From assembly GCA_017939855.1 (NCBI GenBank), contig JAGAZW010000054.1, positions 1-16,938 of the forward strand: a stretch of 16,938 nt of DNA. The letters are read 5' to 3'. The translations under genes and the position numbers were made by a program. The DNA comes from Clostridia bacterium (lineage in GTDB: Bacteria; Bacillota; Clostridia; Oscillospirales; Acutalibacteraceae). Below, in pieces: positions 6,484 through 14,287 of this stretch (position 1 is the first letter of the stretch; each line of letters starts with the position of its first letter). The notes beneath the pieces were generated by a model. That model was not told the origin of the DNA. It saw only the letters and a list, made by a program, of their open reading frames with translations, and ran no database searches.

Positions 6484-7404
6484 TTGGTTAGAGAAGCAAT
6501 AGGCTTCGGTGATGATATAAGCGCGGCTCAGGAAGATGCCCGTGAAAAATTGGGAGCATCAAGTGAAGATGATGTTCAATTTGAAATTATCAGCCAAAGC
6601 AAAAAGAAAATTTTAGGTATATTCGGCGGAAGTAAGGCAGAGGTAAGGGCATATATAGAAATTCCTGATCCTAAGCCTGTAAAGCCCAGAAAAAACGCCA
6701 AAAAGACAACAAACGAACCCAAAAAAGCAGAAAACAAGCAAAAGGCCCAAAAACCGCAACCAGAAAAAAAGGAAGAGGCTCCTAAAAAGGAAATAAACGC
6801 AGTTGATGAAAGCGAAATTCCTGCCGACAGTAAAACAGGAAGGGCAATAGTATACATCAAAAAAATTCTTCCGTATCTTGGCTGTGAGAATATTACAATA
6901 AAAGCTGCTGAAAGGGAAAACGGAGCCCATATAATTCTTGAAGGCGAGGGGCTGGGCACCATAATCGGTCACAGAGGCGAAACTCTCGATTCCTTGCAGT
7001 ATCTTACAAGCCTTGCTGCAAACAGCATAGGTGGATATTTTAAGGTTACTATTAATATCGGAAATTACAGAGAAAGAAGAGAGCAGACTTTAAGCAGTCT
7101 TGCTGCACGTGTTTCTGCACAGGTTCTTCGCAACAACCGCAGTCGTGCTCTAGAACCTATGAATCCGTATGAACGCAGAATCATTCACACCGCAGTACAG
7201 GATATCGCAGGCGTTATTTCAAGCTCTATAGGTGAAGGTTCTAACAGAAGGGTAGTTATTTATCCCGAGGGTGGCCAAATACGCCCACCAAGAAGAAATG
7301 ATAACCATAGCAGAAGCAGAAAGCCAAACAATACTGTTTCCGCTAATCCTGCAAGAGAGCCCAAAAAGGATACAGATATCCCGCTTTATGGTAAAATAAA
7401 TTAA
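6484..7404 (+). CDS. khpB: RNA-binding protein KhpB (Jag/EloR), TTG start
   Basis: A 306-residue protein with the Jag order of domains: a Jag-N domain (1-60, with KKKILGIFGG at 40-49), a lysine- and proline-rich disordered linker (62-112), a KH domain with the GHRG loop at 162-165, and an R3H domain with NPYERRIIH (Arg231 to His235) near 227-262, ending in a basic tail. KhpB pairs with KhpA and binds many RNAs, affecting cell elongation and division in Firmicutes. The start is TTG, supported by AGGAGG seven bases upstream and by the Jag-N sequence beginning at once. It follows yidC by 26 bases, as in most Firmicutes, and ends at a strong hairpin. Confidence 0.93.
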   Translation: MVREAIGFGDDISAAQEDAREKLGASSEDDVQFEIISQSKKKILGIFGGSKAEVRAYIEIPDPKPVKPRKNAKKTTNEPKKAENKQKAQKPQPEKKEEAPKKEINAVDESEIPADSKTGRAIVYIKKILPYLGCENITIKAAERENGAHIILEGEGLGTIIGHRGETLDSLQYLTSLAANSIGGYFKVTINIGNYRERREQTLSSLAARVSAQVLRNNRSRALEPMNPYERRIIHTAVQDIAGVISSSIGEGSNRRVVIYPEGGQIRPPRRNDNHSRSRKPNNTVSANPAREPKKDTDIPLYGKIN

Positions 7405-7411
7405 AACTTTT

Positions 7412-7441
7412 GCATCCGCCTTTAAAGGCGGATGTTTTTAT
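7412..7441 (+). terminator. Terminator after khpB
   Basis: CATCCGCC (7413-7420) and GGCGGATG (7427-7434) form an 8-bp stem around TTTAAA, itself self-complementary, followed by TTTTTATT. It closes the rpmH-khpB unit. Confidence 0.88.
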
Positions 7442-7451
7442 TAATTAATAC

Positions 7452-7480
7452 TTGCATTTTTGTAAAAATAATGTTATCAT
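7452..7480 (+). promoter_or_regulatory. Promoter of the pheST T-box leader
   Basis: TTGCAT (7452-7457) and TATCAT (7475-7480) are 17 bases apart. The predicted start near 7487 is just before the first T-box stem. Confidence 0.65.
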
Positions 7481-7486
7481 ACTTTA

Positions 7487-7748
7487 GTAAATGCGTTGAT
7501 GAAGAAAAGTAGAGCCATTTCGTGCCGACAGAGAGAGTTTGCCTTAGGCTGTAAGCAAACTTAGGATACGTATTGCTTGAAGTTCCCTTCGGAGCTGCGA
7601 TGCTGAACAAAAAAGTAGGTATCGTCGGAGTGGCACCGTTAGCGGCCGACAGAGTGTTTGCTCTCCAGAGCGAAAATAACGGGTGGTACCGCGGAGTTTA
7701 TTAAAATTATAGCTTCGTCCTGTTTTCAGGGCGAAGTTTTTATTTTTT
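7487..7748 (+). promoter_or_regulatory. T-box riboswitch (tRNA-Phe sensing) upstream of pheST
   Basis: This leader lets uncharged tRNA-Phe turn on phenylalanyl-tRNA synthetase. Visible elements are GATGAAGAAAAGTAGA near 7498, the AGAGAG bulge element near 7532, the probable specifier TTC (7583-7585) followed by the usual CCTTCGGAGC context, a stem III of GTCGG/CCGAC near 7624-7650, and the near-invariant T-box AACGGGTGGTACCGCGG at 7678-7694 that pairs with the tRNA acceptor end. It ends in a terminator stem, CTTCGTCCTG (7713-7722) with CAGGGCGAAG (7727-7736), followed by a T-rich run. The UUC specifier agrees with the downstream pheS. Stem boundaries are approximate because no folding program was run. 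Confidence 0.93.
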
Positions 7749-7749
7749 T
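7711..7749 (+). terminator. Regulated terminator of the T-box leader
   Basis: A 10-bp stem containing one G-T pair and a TTTT loop, then TTTTATTTTTTT. It competes with the antiterminator formed by the T-box sequence. Confidence 0.85.
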
Positions 7750-7786
7750 CGCCGATTTTACAAAGGCAGATTCAGGAGGAAAGAAA

Positions 7787-8806
7787 ATGAAGGAACAGAT
7801 CGAATTGATTGTAGCCGCTGCAAAAAAAGCAGTAGATGAGGCTTCAGACGAAAAGCAAATCGATGAAATCAGAGTAAAGTATCTTGGTAAAAAGGGAGAG
7901 CTCACAGCACTTTTAAAACAGATGGGTTCGCTTTCTGCCGAAGAACGTCCTATAATGGGACAAATGGTAAATGAAGCAAAAGCAAAGCTTGAAGAAATTG
8001 TAGGTGCAAAACAAATCCAACTCAAAGAAAAGGCAACCGAGCTTAAATTGAAGGCAGAGCAAATTGATATTACGATGCCTGCGAAAGAAGCGAAGGTAGG
8101 CAAACTGCACCCACTTAATACCGTTTTAAACGATATGATAGATATTTTTCAATCTATGGGATTTGATGTGCTTGACGGTCCTGAGGTAGAAACAGACCAC
8201 TATAATTTTGAGTGTCTTAATGTTCCGGCAGATCATCCTGCTCGTGATATGCAGGACACCTTCTATCTTGCAGACAACCTTCTTTTAAGAACACAAACCT
8301 CCGCCGCCCAGATACGCACTATGGAAAACAGGAAACCACCTATAAGAATTATTTGTCCTGGTAGAGTGTTCAGGGCAGACGAGGTAGATGCTACCCATTC
8401 ACCCGTATTTCATCAGATAGAGGGTCTGGTAGTAGATAAAAACGTTACAATGTGTGATTTAAAGGGTGTATTGGAGCAATTCGCAAAGGAAATCTACGGA
8501 GCTGATACAAAGGTTAAATTTCGTCCGTCGTTCTTTCCATTTACCGAGCCGTCGGTTGAGGTAGATGTTACTTGCTCAGAATGTGGCGGCAAGGGCTGTA
8601 GAGTATGCAAAGGCAGTGGCTGGATAGAGATTTTGGGTGCAGGTATGGTGCATCCCAATGTTCTTCGTTCCTGCGGTATTGATCCTGAGGTTTATAGCGG
8701 CTTTGCATTCGGTATAGGTCTTGACAGACTCACAACTACCCGCTACAAGATAAGTGACATACGTCTTCTTTTTGAGAACGACAAACGCTTTTTGGATCAG
8801 TTTTAA
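7787..8806 (+). CDS. pheS: Phenylalanyl-tRNA synthetase alpha subunit
   Basis: A 339-residue class II aminoacyl-tRNA synthetase subunit, catalytic half of the (alpha-beta)2 enzyme that charges tRNA-Phe. The N-terminal coiled coil (about 1-90) contacts tRNA. Motif 1 surrounds HPLNTVLNDMIDIF to DGPEVE (108-124), motif 2 is GRVFRADEVDATHSPVFHQ (182-200) and motif 3 is GFAFGIGLDRL (315-325). Four cysteines at 263, 266, 271 and 274 (CSECGGKGCRVC) form the knuckle seen in many bacterial PheS. The frame is open upstream into the leader, but the start at 7787 is preceded by GGAGG and gives the normal family length. It is followed by pheT after 15 bases. Confidence 0.97.
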   Translation: MKEQIELIVAAAKKAVDEASDEKQIDEIRVKYLGKKGELTALLKQMGSLSAEERPIMGQMVNEAKAKLEEIVGAKQIQLKEKATELKLKAEQIDITMPAKEAKVGKLHPLNTVLNDMIDIFQSMGFDVLDGPEVETDHYNFECLNVPADHPARDMQDTFYLADNLLLRTQTSAAQIRTMENRKPPIRIICPGRVFRADEVDATHSPVFHQIEGLVVDKNVTMCDLKGVLEQFAKEIYGADTKVKFRPSFFPFTEPSVEVDVTCSECGGKGCRVCKGSGWIEILGAGMVHPNVLRSCGIDPEVYSGFAFGIGLDRLTTTRYKISDIRLLFENDKRFLDQF

Positions 8807-8821
8807 GGGAGGTATCAGTTA

Positions 8822-11215
8822 ATGAAAATTTCACTTAATCACTTAAAAACTTATGTCGATATAAATGTTTCGGTAGAAGAGCTTTGCGATAAAATGGTTA
8901 TGGCAGGCTTTGAAGTCGAGAGTATCGAAAAGCAGGGCGAAAATTTGGTTAATGTTGTAGCTGCCCGTATTCTTGAAATCACTCCTCATGAAAATAGCGA
9001 CCATCTCCAGATTTGTCAGATGGATGTAGGTGGTAAAGCACCCGTTCAGATTGTAACAGGTGCGCAGAATATCAGCGAGGGTGATTTGGTTCCTGCTGCC
9101 CTTCACGACAGTCATTTGCCTAATGGTATGCACATAATGGCAGGAAAGCTTCGTGGTGTTGAGTCAAATGGTATGCTCTGCTCAGGTGAAGAGTTATGCT
9201 TGACTGATGCCGACTATGAGGGTGCATCTGTTTACGGCATTATGATTCTTCACGGTGACCATGCTCCGGGGACTGATATGCGTGAGGTTTTAGGTCTTGA
9301 CGATTATATTATCGACTTTAAAATCACCGCAAATCGTCCCGACTGCAACTGTTTTTTAGGTGTCGCTAAAGAGGTTTCTGTAGTTTTAGGAACAACATAT
9401 AATCCGCCTGTTCCTCAATATAGTGTAAAGGGCGAAAGAATTACCGATTATATTGATGTGAAGGTCGAAAATTATGACCTTTGTCCGAGATATATAGGCA
9501 GGGTTGTAAGAAATTTACGCATAAAGCCTTCTCCTGTATGGATGCAGAAGGCAATAACCTCATCAGGTATGCGACCTATAAACAATATAGTCGATATTAC
9601 AAACTTTGTTATGCTCGAAACAGGTCAGCCTATGCATGCATTCAACTACGATGACCTTGCAAATAAGCAGATTATCGTTCGTAATGCTGTTGCGGGCGAA
9701 AGTATTACGACCATTGACGGCAAAGAATATAATTTAAGCGAGGATATGCTTGTTATTGCCGACGGAGAGAAACCTTCTTGCCTTGCGGGTATTATGGGCG
9801 GTAAGGAGAGTGAAATCGAGGATGATACCAAAAACCTTTTCCTTGAGTCAGCTAAATTTCGCAGAGATAATATCCGTCATACCGGAAGAGCATTAGGTAT
9901 TCGTACCGAAGCCAGTGGCAGGTTTGAAAAGGGTGTGGATATAATAAATGTTGAATTTGCTATGGAAAGAGCATTGCAACTTATCGAAGAGCTTGATGCA
10001 GGCGACATTATAGACGGAACTCTCGACCGCAATTCAGGACTTCCTGAGGACAGAATTATTACTACCACCGTAAAGGATGTTTTGGCACTGTTGGGTGTAG
10101 ATATCCCTGAAGAAAAGGTTGTAAATATTCTTAACAGCTTAGGTCTTGAAACTACACTTGAAAATGGCATTCTCACCTCAAAAATACCATCTATTCGTGA
10201 CGACATTGAGGGCAGAGCAGACTTAGCTGAGGAAGTTATGAGAATATACGGTTATGACCATATTATAGGTACACCTATGCGTGGTACTGTTGTTCGTGGC
10301 ACAAAACTTCCGGAAAGAATCAAATGTGATAAGATTAAATCTTTACTTTGTGGTATGGGTGCATTTGAGATTGCTACTTATTCTTTTATTTCCTCTTCTG
10401 CTATTGATACACTGAAACTTTCAGCCGAAGACGAAAGAAGAAAAACAATAAAAATTATTAATCCTTTAGGTGACGAGTATTCTACACTTCGTACCCAGCT
10501 TATAACCAGTATGCTTACTGTTCTTTCGACCAATATTAACCGTAAGATAGAGAATGGCAGGTTCTATGAAATAAGCAAACGCTTTGTGCCTAAAGCCCTT
10601 CCCTTAACAGAGCAACCTTTAGAGCTTAATACTATGTCTATCGGTGTTTACGGAAAGGATGAGGAATTCTTCACATTAAAGGGTATAATAGAGGAAATTA
10701 TGAAACTTTTCGGTGCTCATACTCAGTACGAGCGTTCCAATGAACCTTATTTGCATCCCGGAAGACAGGCATTAGTAAAAGCAAACAACAAGGCAGTTGC
10801 CGTTTTTGGAGAGGTGCATCCCATAACTGCTGCAGAATACGATATTGAACAAAGGGTATATGTTGCCGAAATTAAACTCGATGTTCTTTTCTCGATAGAA
10901 AAGCGAAAAACAACCTATAAGCCACTTCCTAAATTTCCCGCAGTTGAGCGTGATTTTGCAATGCTTTGTGACAGGGAGATTCCGGTTGGGGCTTTGGAAA
11001 AGGCAATTATAAGCGGCGGTTCAAGATTGCTTGAGAAAATAGAGCTTTTTGATGTGTATGAAGGAAGTCAGATTTCTGAGGGTAAAAAAAGCGTGGCGTA
11101 CAGTATTTGGCTGCGCTCCGCAGAAGGAACCCTCACCGACGAGCAGATTGAATCAACCTGCAACCGTATAATAAAAAAGTTAGAAGAAGCAGGTGCTCAG
11201 CTTAGAAGTAAATAA
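8822..11215 (+). CDS. pheT: Phenylalanyl-tRNA synthetase beta subunit
   Basis: A 797-residue partner of PheS, the usual bacterial length. It begins MKISLNHLKTYVDINVSVEEL. The order of parts is an OB-fold tRNA-binding domain (about 40-150), the B3/B4 editing region that hydrolyses Tyr-tRNA-Phe (about 205-385), the B5 domain (about 405-475), the catalytic-like core, and the ferredoxin-fold anticodon-binding domain at the C-terminus (about 700-797, including LPKFPAVERDFAML). The start is ATG with GGGAGG upstream. It is cotranscribed with pheS and so falls under the same T-box. Nothing looks missing. Confidence 0.97.
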   Translation: MKISLNHLKTYVDINVSVEELCDKMVMAGFEVESIEKQGENLVNVVAARILEITPHENSDHLQICQMDVGGKAPVQIVTGAQNISEGDLVPAALHDSHLPNGMHIMAGKLRGVESNGMLCSGEELCLTDADYEGASVYGIMILHGDHAPGTDMREVLGLDDYIIDFKITANRPDCNCFLGVAKEVSVVLGTTYNPPVPQYSVKGERITDYIDVKVENYDLCPRYIGRVVRNLRIKPSPVWMQKAITSSGMRPINNIVDITNFVMLETGQPMHAFNYDDLANKQIIVRNAVAGESITTIDGKEYNLSEDMLVIADGEKPSCLAGIMGGKESEIEDDTKNLFLESAKFRRDNIRHTGRALGIRTEASGRFEKGVDIINVEFAMERALQLIEELDAGDIIDGTLDRNSGLPEDRIITTTVKDVLALLGVDIPEEKVVNILNSLGLETTLENGILTSKIPSIRDDIEGRADLAEEVMRIYGYDHIIGTPMRGTVVRGTKLPERIKCDKIKSLLCGMGAFEIATYSFISSSAIDTLKLSAEDERRKTIKIINPLGDEYSTLRTQLITSMLTVLSTNINRKIENGRFYEISKRFVPKALPLTEQPLELNTMSIGVYGKDEEFFTLKGIIEEIMKLFGAHTQYERSNEPYLHPGRQALVKANNKAVAVFGEVHPITAAEYDIEQRVYVAEIKLDVLFSIEKRKTTYKPLPKFPAVERDFAMLCDREIPVGALEKAIISGGSRLLEKIELFDVYEGSQISEGKKSVAYSIWLRSAEGTLTDEQIESTCNRIIKKLEEAGAQLRSK

Positions 11216-11223
11216 AATTATTC

Positions 11224-11252
11224 TTGAATTTTCTCAAAAAGTGGTATACAAT
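11224..11252 (+). promoter_or_regulatory. Promoter of ireB
   Basis: TTGAAT (11224-11229) and TACAAT (11247-11252) are 17 bases apart, about 30 bases before the SD of ireB. No terminator is seen between pheT and this promoter. Confidence 0.65.
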
Positions 11253-11287
11253 AGTGTTATAAAGTGTTTATGTTAAGAGGTGTTATT

Positions 11288-11533
11288 ATGACAGATAAAA
11301 CTATGACCTTCTCCCTTGGAGACCAAACCGAACAAGAAATACGAAGAATTTTGATTTTAGTTTATGATGCTTTAAAAGAAAAGGGTTATAATCCTATTAA
11401 TCAGATAGTCGGTTATATTCTTTCGGAGGATCCTACCTATATAACTACACATAATAATGCCAGAAATCTTATAAGACGCATTGATAGGGATACTCTTTTA
11501 CAATCGTTGGTTAGATATTATTTGACTGCGTAA
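11288..11533 (+). CDS. ireB: IreB family regulatory phosphoprotein (UPF0297)
   Basis: An 81-residue cytoplasmic protein. The core KEKGYNPINQIVGYILSEDPTYITTHNNARN (30-60) matches UPF0297. The Enterococcus faecalis member IreB is a dimeric substrate of the Ser/Thr kinase IreK (a PASTA kinase) and acts negatively on cephalosporin resistance; phosphorylation is on N-terminal threonines, and here Thr2, Thr5 and Thr7 are available. The start at 11288 is chosen for AAGAGGTG just upstream and the family-like beginning. In many Firmicutes ireB sits with ruvX after alaS; here it is a single-gene unit with its own promoter, ending at a shared hairpin. Confidence 0.92.
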   Translation: MTDKTMTFSLGDQTEQEIRRILILVYDALKEKGYNPINQIVGYILSEDPTYITTHNNARNLIRRIDRDTLLQSLVRYYLTA

Positions 11534-11562
11534 ACAACTTGAGTTGGTAATAAGATCGAATA

Positions 11563-11597
11563 AAAGATGACAGACCCAAAAGGTCTGTCATCTTTAT
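11563..11597. terminator. Bidirectional terminator between ireB and the malic enzyme gene
   Basis: A perfect 14-bp stem (11563-11576 with 11582-11595) and a 5-base loop, with A residues on the left and T residues on the right, so it can serve both converging genes. Confidence 0.88.
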
Positions 11598-11598
11598 C

Positions 11599-12771
11599 TT
11601 ATATTCTAGCTACACCGGAGTCCTTTGCTGCTTTTGCTACAGCCTTTGCCACTGTCGGTGCTATGCGTTGGTCAAAGGCTTTCGGCAGTATGTATTGGGT
11701 TGATAGTTCTTCGTCTGATACAAGGGAAGCCAGGGCATATACTGCCGACAATTTCATATCATTATTTATGTCACTAGCCCTTACCTGTAAAGCACCTTTA
11801 AAAATACCGGGGAATGCTAAAACATTATTTATTTGGTTCGGGAAGTCTGAACGTCCCGTTCCTATAATCTTAGCTCCACCCTTTATCGCCTCGTCGGGCA
11901 TTATTTCAGGGACTGGATTAGCCATAGCAAAGACTATAGCATCTCGGTTCATGGTTTTTACCATTTCCTGAGTTAGTATGCTCGGTGCCGAAACACCGAT
12001 AAATACATCGGCATTTTTTATAACATCTGAGAGTGCACCTTTTTCCAAATTCGGATTGGTTTTAATCGAAAGCTGACGGTGAGCATCCGAAAGGTTTGGC
12101 ATACCATTGTATATAGCACCCGATTTATCGCATATAATAAGATTTTCAAGGCCGAGATTTAAAAGCAGTTCTCCGATTGCAGTACCCGCAGCTCCCGCAC
12201 CGCTGATTACGCATTTGATAGTTTTTATGCCTTTTTTAACTAGTTTTAGCGCATTTAACATAGCAGCGGCAACACAGATAGCGGTTCCGTGCTGATCATC
12301 GTGGAAAATTGGAATATCGCATTTTTCTTTAAGCTTTTTTTCGATTTCAAAGCATCTCGGTGCTGCAATATCTTCTAAATTAATACCGCCAAAGGAACCC
12401 GAAATTCGCCAAACGGTATCAACTATCTCGTCAATATCGTTTGAACGTATACATATAGGAAAGGCGTCTACTCCGGCAAATTCTTTAAATAAAACACATT
12501 TGCCCTCCATAACAGGCATAGCCGCCTCAGGACCGATATTTCCAAGTCCTAACACCGCAGAACCATCGGTTATAACTGCTATTAAATTGTTGCGGCGTGT
12601 AAGCTCATAAGACTTATTAATGTTTTTTTGAATTTCTAAGCAAGGCTCAGCAACACCGGGAGTGTAAGCTAGTGAAAGTGCGGCTGCGTCTTTTACAGGT
12701 ACTCTTGAAGCAACTTCAATTTTTCCGTTCCATTCGTAATGATTTTTCAAAGCTTGTTCTTTTATGTCCAT
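11599..12771 (-). CDS. Malic enzyme (malate dehydrogenase, oxaloacetate-decarboxylating)
   Basis: A 390-residue cytoplasmic enzyme converting L-malate to pyruvate and CO2 with NAD or NADP reduction. Motifs are AYTPGVAEPC (35-44, catalytic Tyr36), EGKCVLFKEFAGVDAFP (89-105, containing the catalytic Lys region), NLEDIAAPRCFEIE (131-144, metal-binding acidic residues), FHDDQHGTA (156-164) and the Rossmann loop GAGAAG (191-196). The short length is typical of the bacterial MaeA/YtsJ-type lacking a phosphotransacetylase domain. The start at 12771 is chosen because TGGAGAC precedes it; an ATG four codons upstream has no SD. It has its own promoter, divergent from manA. Cofactor preference cannot be told by eye. 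Confidence 0.93.
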   Translation of the reverse strand: MDIKEQALKNHYEWNGKIEVASRVPVKDAAALSLAYTPGVAEPCLEIQKNINKSYELTRRNNLIAVITDGSAVLGLGNIGPEAAMPVMEGKCVLFKEFAGVDAFPICIRSNDIDEIVDTVWRISGSFGGINLEDIAAPRCFEIEKKLKEKCDIPIFHDDQHGTAICVAAAMLNALKLVKKGIKTIKCVISGAGAAGTAIGELLLNLGLENLIICDKSGAIYNGMPNLSDAHRQLSIKTNPNLEKGALSDVIKNADVFIGVSAPSILTQEMVKTMNRDAIVFAMANPVPEIMPDEAIKGGAKIIGTGRSDFPNQINNVLAFPGIFKGALQVRASDINNDMKLSAVYALASLVSDEELSTQYILPKAFDQRIAPTVAKAVAKAAKDSGVARI

Positions 12772-12804
12772 ATTAGTCTCCATTAAAAAATTGATATATC
12801 GTAT

Positions 12805-12834
12805 CTTATATGGTGAAATATATTAAAATGACAA
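12805..12834 (-). promoter_or_regulatory. Promoter of the malic enzyme gene
   Basis: On the minus strand TTGTCA (12834-12829) and TATAAG (12810-12805) are 18 bases apart. The sequence around them is extremely A+T-rich, so chance boxes are possible. Confidence 0.5.
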
Positions 12835-12882
12835 AATCTTAATTAATTTTACCATAAAAAATATTATAAAGCAAATATTACC

Positions 12883-12911
12883 TTGAATAAATTGAGATAA
12901 TGTGATAAAAT
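12883..12911 (+). promoter_or_regulatory. Promoter of manA
   Basis: TTGAAT (12883-12888) and TAAAAT (12906-12911) are 17 bases apart, with the predicted start about 8 bases before the SD GGGAGGAG (12926-12933). Confidence 0.6.
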
Positions 12912-12937
12912 TTTCTTGTTAAAAAGGGAGGAGTTAT

Positions 12938-13894
12938 ATGTATCCGTTACTTTTAAAGGCAGCTGTTAAGGAACGCTTATGGGGTGGAGACCGTCTGATA
13001 AAAGAATTTGGATTTGAAAGTGACTCATTTAAAGCTGCAGAAGCTTGGGTGCTTTCATGCCATAAAGACGGACATACAATAGTCAAAAACGGACAATATA
13101 CTTCTCTTACACTTAATGAAGCGTTGCAGAAGATGGGCAAGGATGCCTTAGGCAAAAATGCGCAAAGGTTTCCGTATTTTCCTTTATTGGTAAAGCTTAT
13201 TGACGCTAAAGACCGTCTTTCTATCCAGGTACACCCTGATGATGACTATGCATTTAAAAATGAGGGTGAATATGGGAAGACTACCCTTTGGTATGTTTTG
13301 GACTGCGACGAGAAAGCACAGATCATATATGGTCTTAATCGCAATATAACCTCCTTTGAGCTTGAAAAAAGGGTTAAGGATAATACAATAGGCCACCTTT
13401 GCAACTATGTAAATGTTAAAAGGGGCGATGTGTTCTTTATTCCGGCCGGAACCATTCATGCTATAGGAAAAGGGATACTTATAGCAGAAATTCAGCAAAA
13501 CTCCAACACAACATATCGTATTTCGGATTATGGCAGACTTGGTGCTGATGGGAAACCGAGACCTTTGCATATTAAAAAGGCGATAGATGTTATTAAACCC
13601 TCTCTTCCAAGTAAGCCTTATGGGAATGTGGGTGAATTAACACTATATCCGTTTGGAATTGTGAGAAATCTTGCGAAGTGTGAATTTTTCACTTCTGAAC
13701 TTTTGAGTCTAGACGGAAAAGCAGGTCTTTTTGAGAAGGATAGCTTTATGTCGCTGCTCTTTTGTGAAGGCGAAGGGACACTTTGTTATTCGGGTGGATC
13801 TATGCGTGTCAAAAAAGGAGACAGTGTGTTTGTGCCGGCAGGTATTAGGATAACTATAAACGGAAAGGCAGAGATAATTTGTTCTTATATATAA
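12938..13894 (+). CDS. manA: Mannose-6-phosphate isomerase, class I (short bacterial type)
   Basis: A 318-residue cupin-fold isomerase interconverting mannose-6-phosphate and fructose-6-phosphate, close in length to Bacillus ManA (315). Expected zinc ligands Gln97 and His99 lie in IQVHPDD (96-102) and His174 in IPAGTIHAIG (168-177). The arginine-containing TYRISDYGR (192-200) is conserved. In this subfamily the remaining ligand is the Glu of GKTE-x-W; here the segment reads EYGKTTLWYV (111-120), with Thr116 in its place. Activity may therefore be altered. The start is ATG with GGGAGGAG upstream. It is a single-gene unit ending at a hairpin shared with the opposing gene. Confidence 0.9.
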   Translation: MYPLLLKAAVKERLWGGDRLIKEFGFESDSFKAAEAWVLSCHKDGHTIVKNGQYTSLTLNEALQKMGKDALGKNAQRFPYFPLLVKLIDAKDRLSIQVHPDDDYAFKNEGEYGKTTLWYVLDCDEKAQIIYGLNRNITSFELEKRVKDNTIGHLCNYVNVKRGDVFFIPAGTIHAIGKGILIAEIQQNSNTTYRISDYGRLGADGKPRPLHIKKAIDVIKPSLPSKPYGNVGELTLYPFGIVRNLAKCEFFTSELLSLDGKAGLFEKDSFMSLLFCEGEGTLCYSGGSMRVKKGDSVFVPAGIRITINGKAEIICSYI

Positions 13895-13896
13895 AA

Positions 13897-13924
13897 ATTC
13901 CTTCTCTGTAAAGGGAAGGATTTT
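13897..13924. terminator. Terminator after manA
   Basis: TCCTTCTC (13899-13906) pairs with GGGAAGGA (13913-13920), with one T-G pair and a TGTAAA loop, then TTTT. The A-run at 13893-13897 could let it act leftward for the opposing gene too, whose stop codon touches the hairpin. Confidence 0.7.
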
Positions 13925-14186
13925 ATGCAAATATAAATGGTGATATTAAAATAAGTATTATTCCGGGGACACCGAAAAATGCTATAAAGGGTACGGTATA
14001 TTCATTCACCGGAATTTTCACCCCGGTAACCTTAAAAAGAAGATTTATTAAAATAAGTATACAGATTCCTATAAAACAATTAATGAATAACGATTTTATA
14101 AATCTACCGCTTTTAAGGAAAATAATCAAAAGTGAAATTAAGCCAAGACTTAATGTGCAAATCGAAAAAATAAAGAAAAAATTCAT
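13923..14186 (-). CDS. bofA: BofA-like membrane protein (pro-sigma-K processing inhibitor family)
   Basis: An 87-residue protein with two predicted membrane segments (about 4-25 and 33-55) and the C-terminal BofA-type motif: KIPVNEYTVPFIAFFGVPGIILILI (57-81, key residues Pro59, Asn61, Gly72, Pro74, Gly75). In Bacillus subtilis BofA, also 87 residues, sits in the mother-cell membrane around the forespore and holds the SpoIVFB protease inactive until the sigma-K checkpoint passes. The start at 14186 is chosen for GGGAG eight bases upstream; a TTG seven codons earlier lacks an SD. The usual recR neighbour is absent. Many non-sporulating or sigma-K-independent Clostridia keep BofA-like proteins, so the role here is uncertain. 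Confidence 0.75.
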   Translation of the reverse strand: MNFFFIFSICTLSLGLISLLIIFLKSGRFIKSLFINCFIGICILILINLLFKVTGVKIPVNEYTVPFIAFFGVPGIILILISPFIFA

Positions 14187-14287
14187 TTTAAACGCTCCCT
14201 TAGTCAAATATATGAAACCGGAACATCAAAAATGTTTTTATCGCTTTTCAAAACGAAAAATATATAACGATTTATGGCGGTGAATAA

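Noticed and set aside
6576..6972. Two long minus-strand frames inside khpB
   Set aside because: They mirror the lysine-rich linker codons of khpB and give phenylalanine/leucine-rich low-complexity proteins with no start signals.
7658..7786. Upstream extension of pheS
   Set aside because: These codons lie in the T-box leader and terminator, and the start at 7787 has GGAGG and the normal PheS N-terminus.
14083..14283. A 66-codon plus-strand frame opposite the BofA-like gene
   Set aside because: Its first half is the complement of the BofA-like gene, it has no family features, and it lacks an SD.
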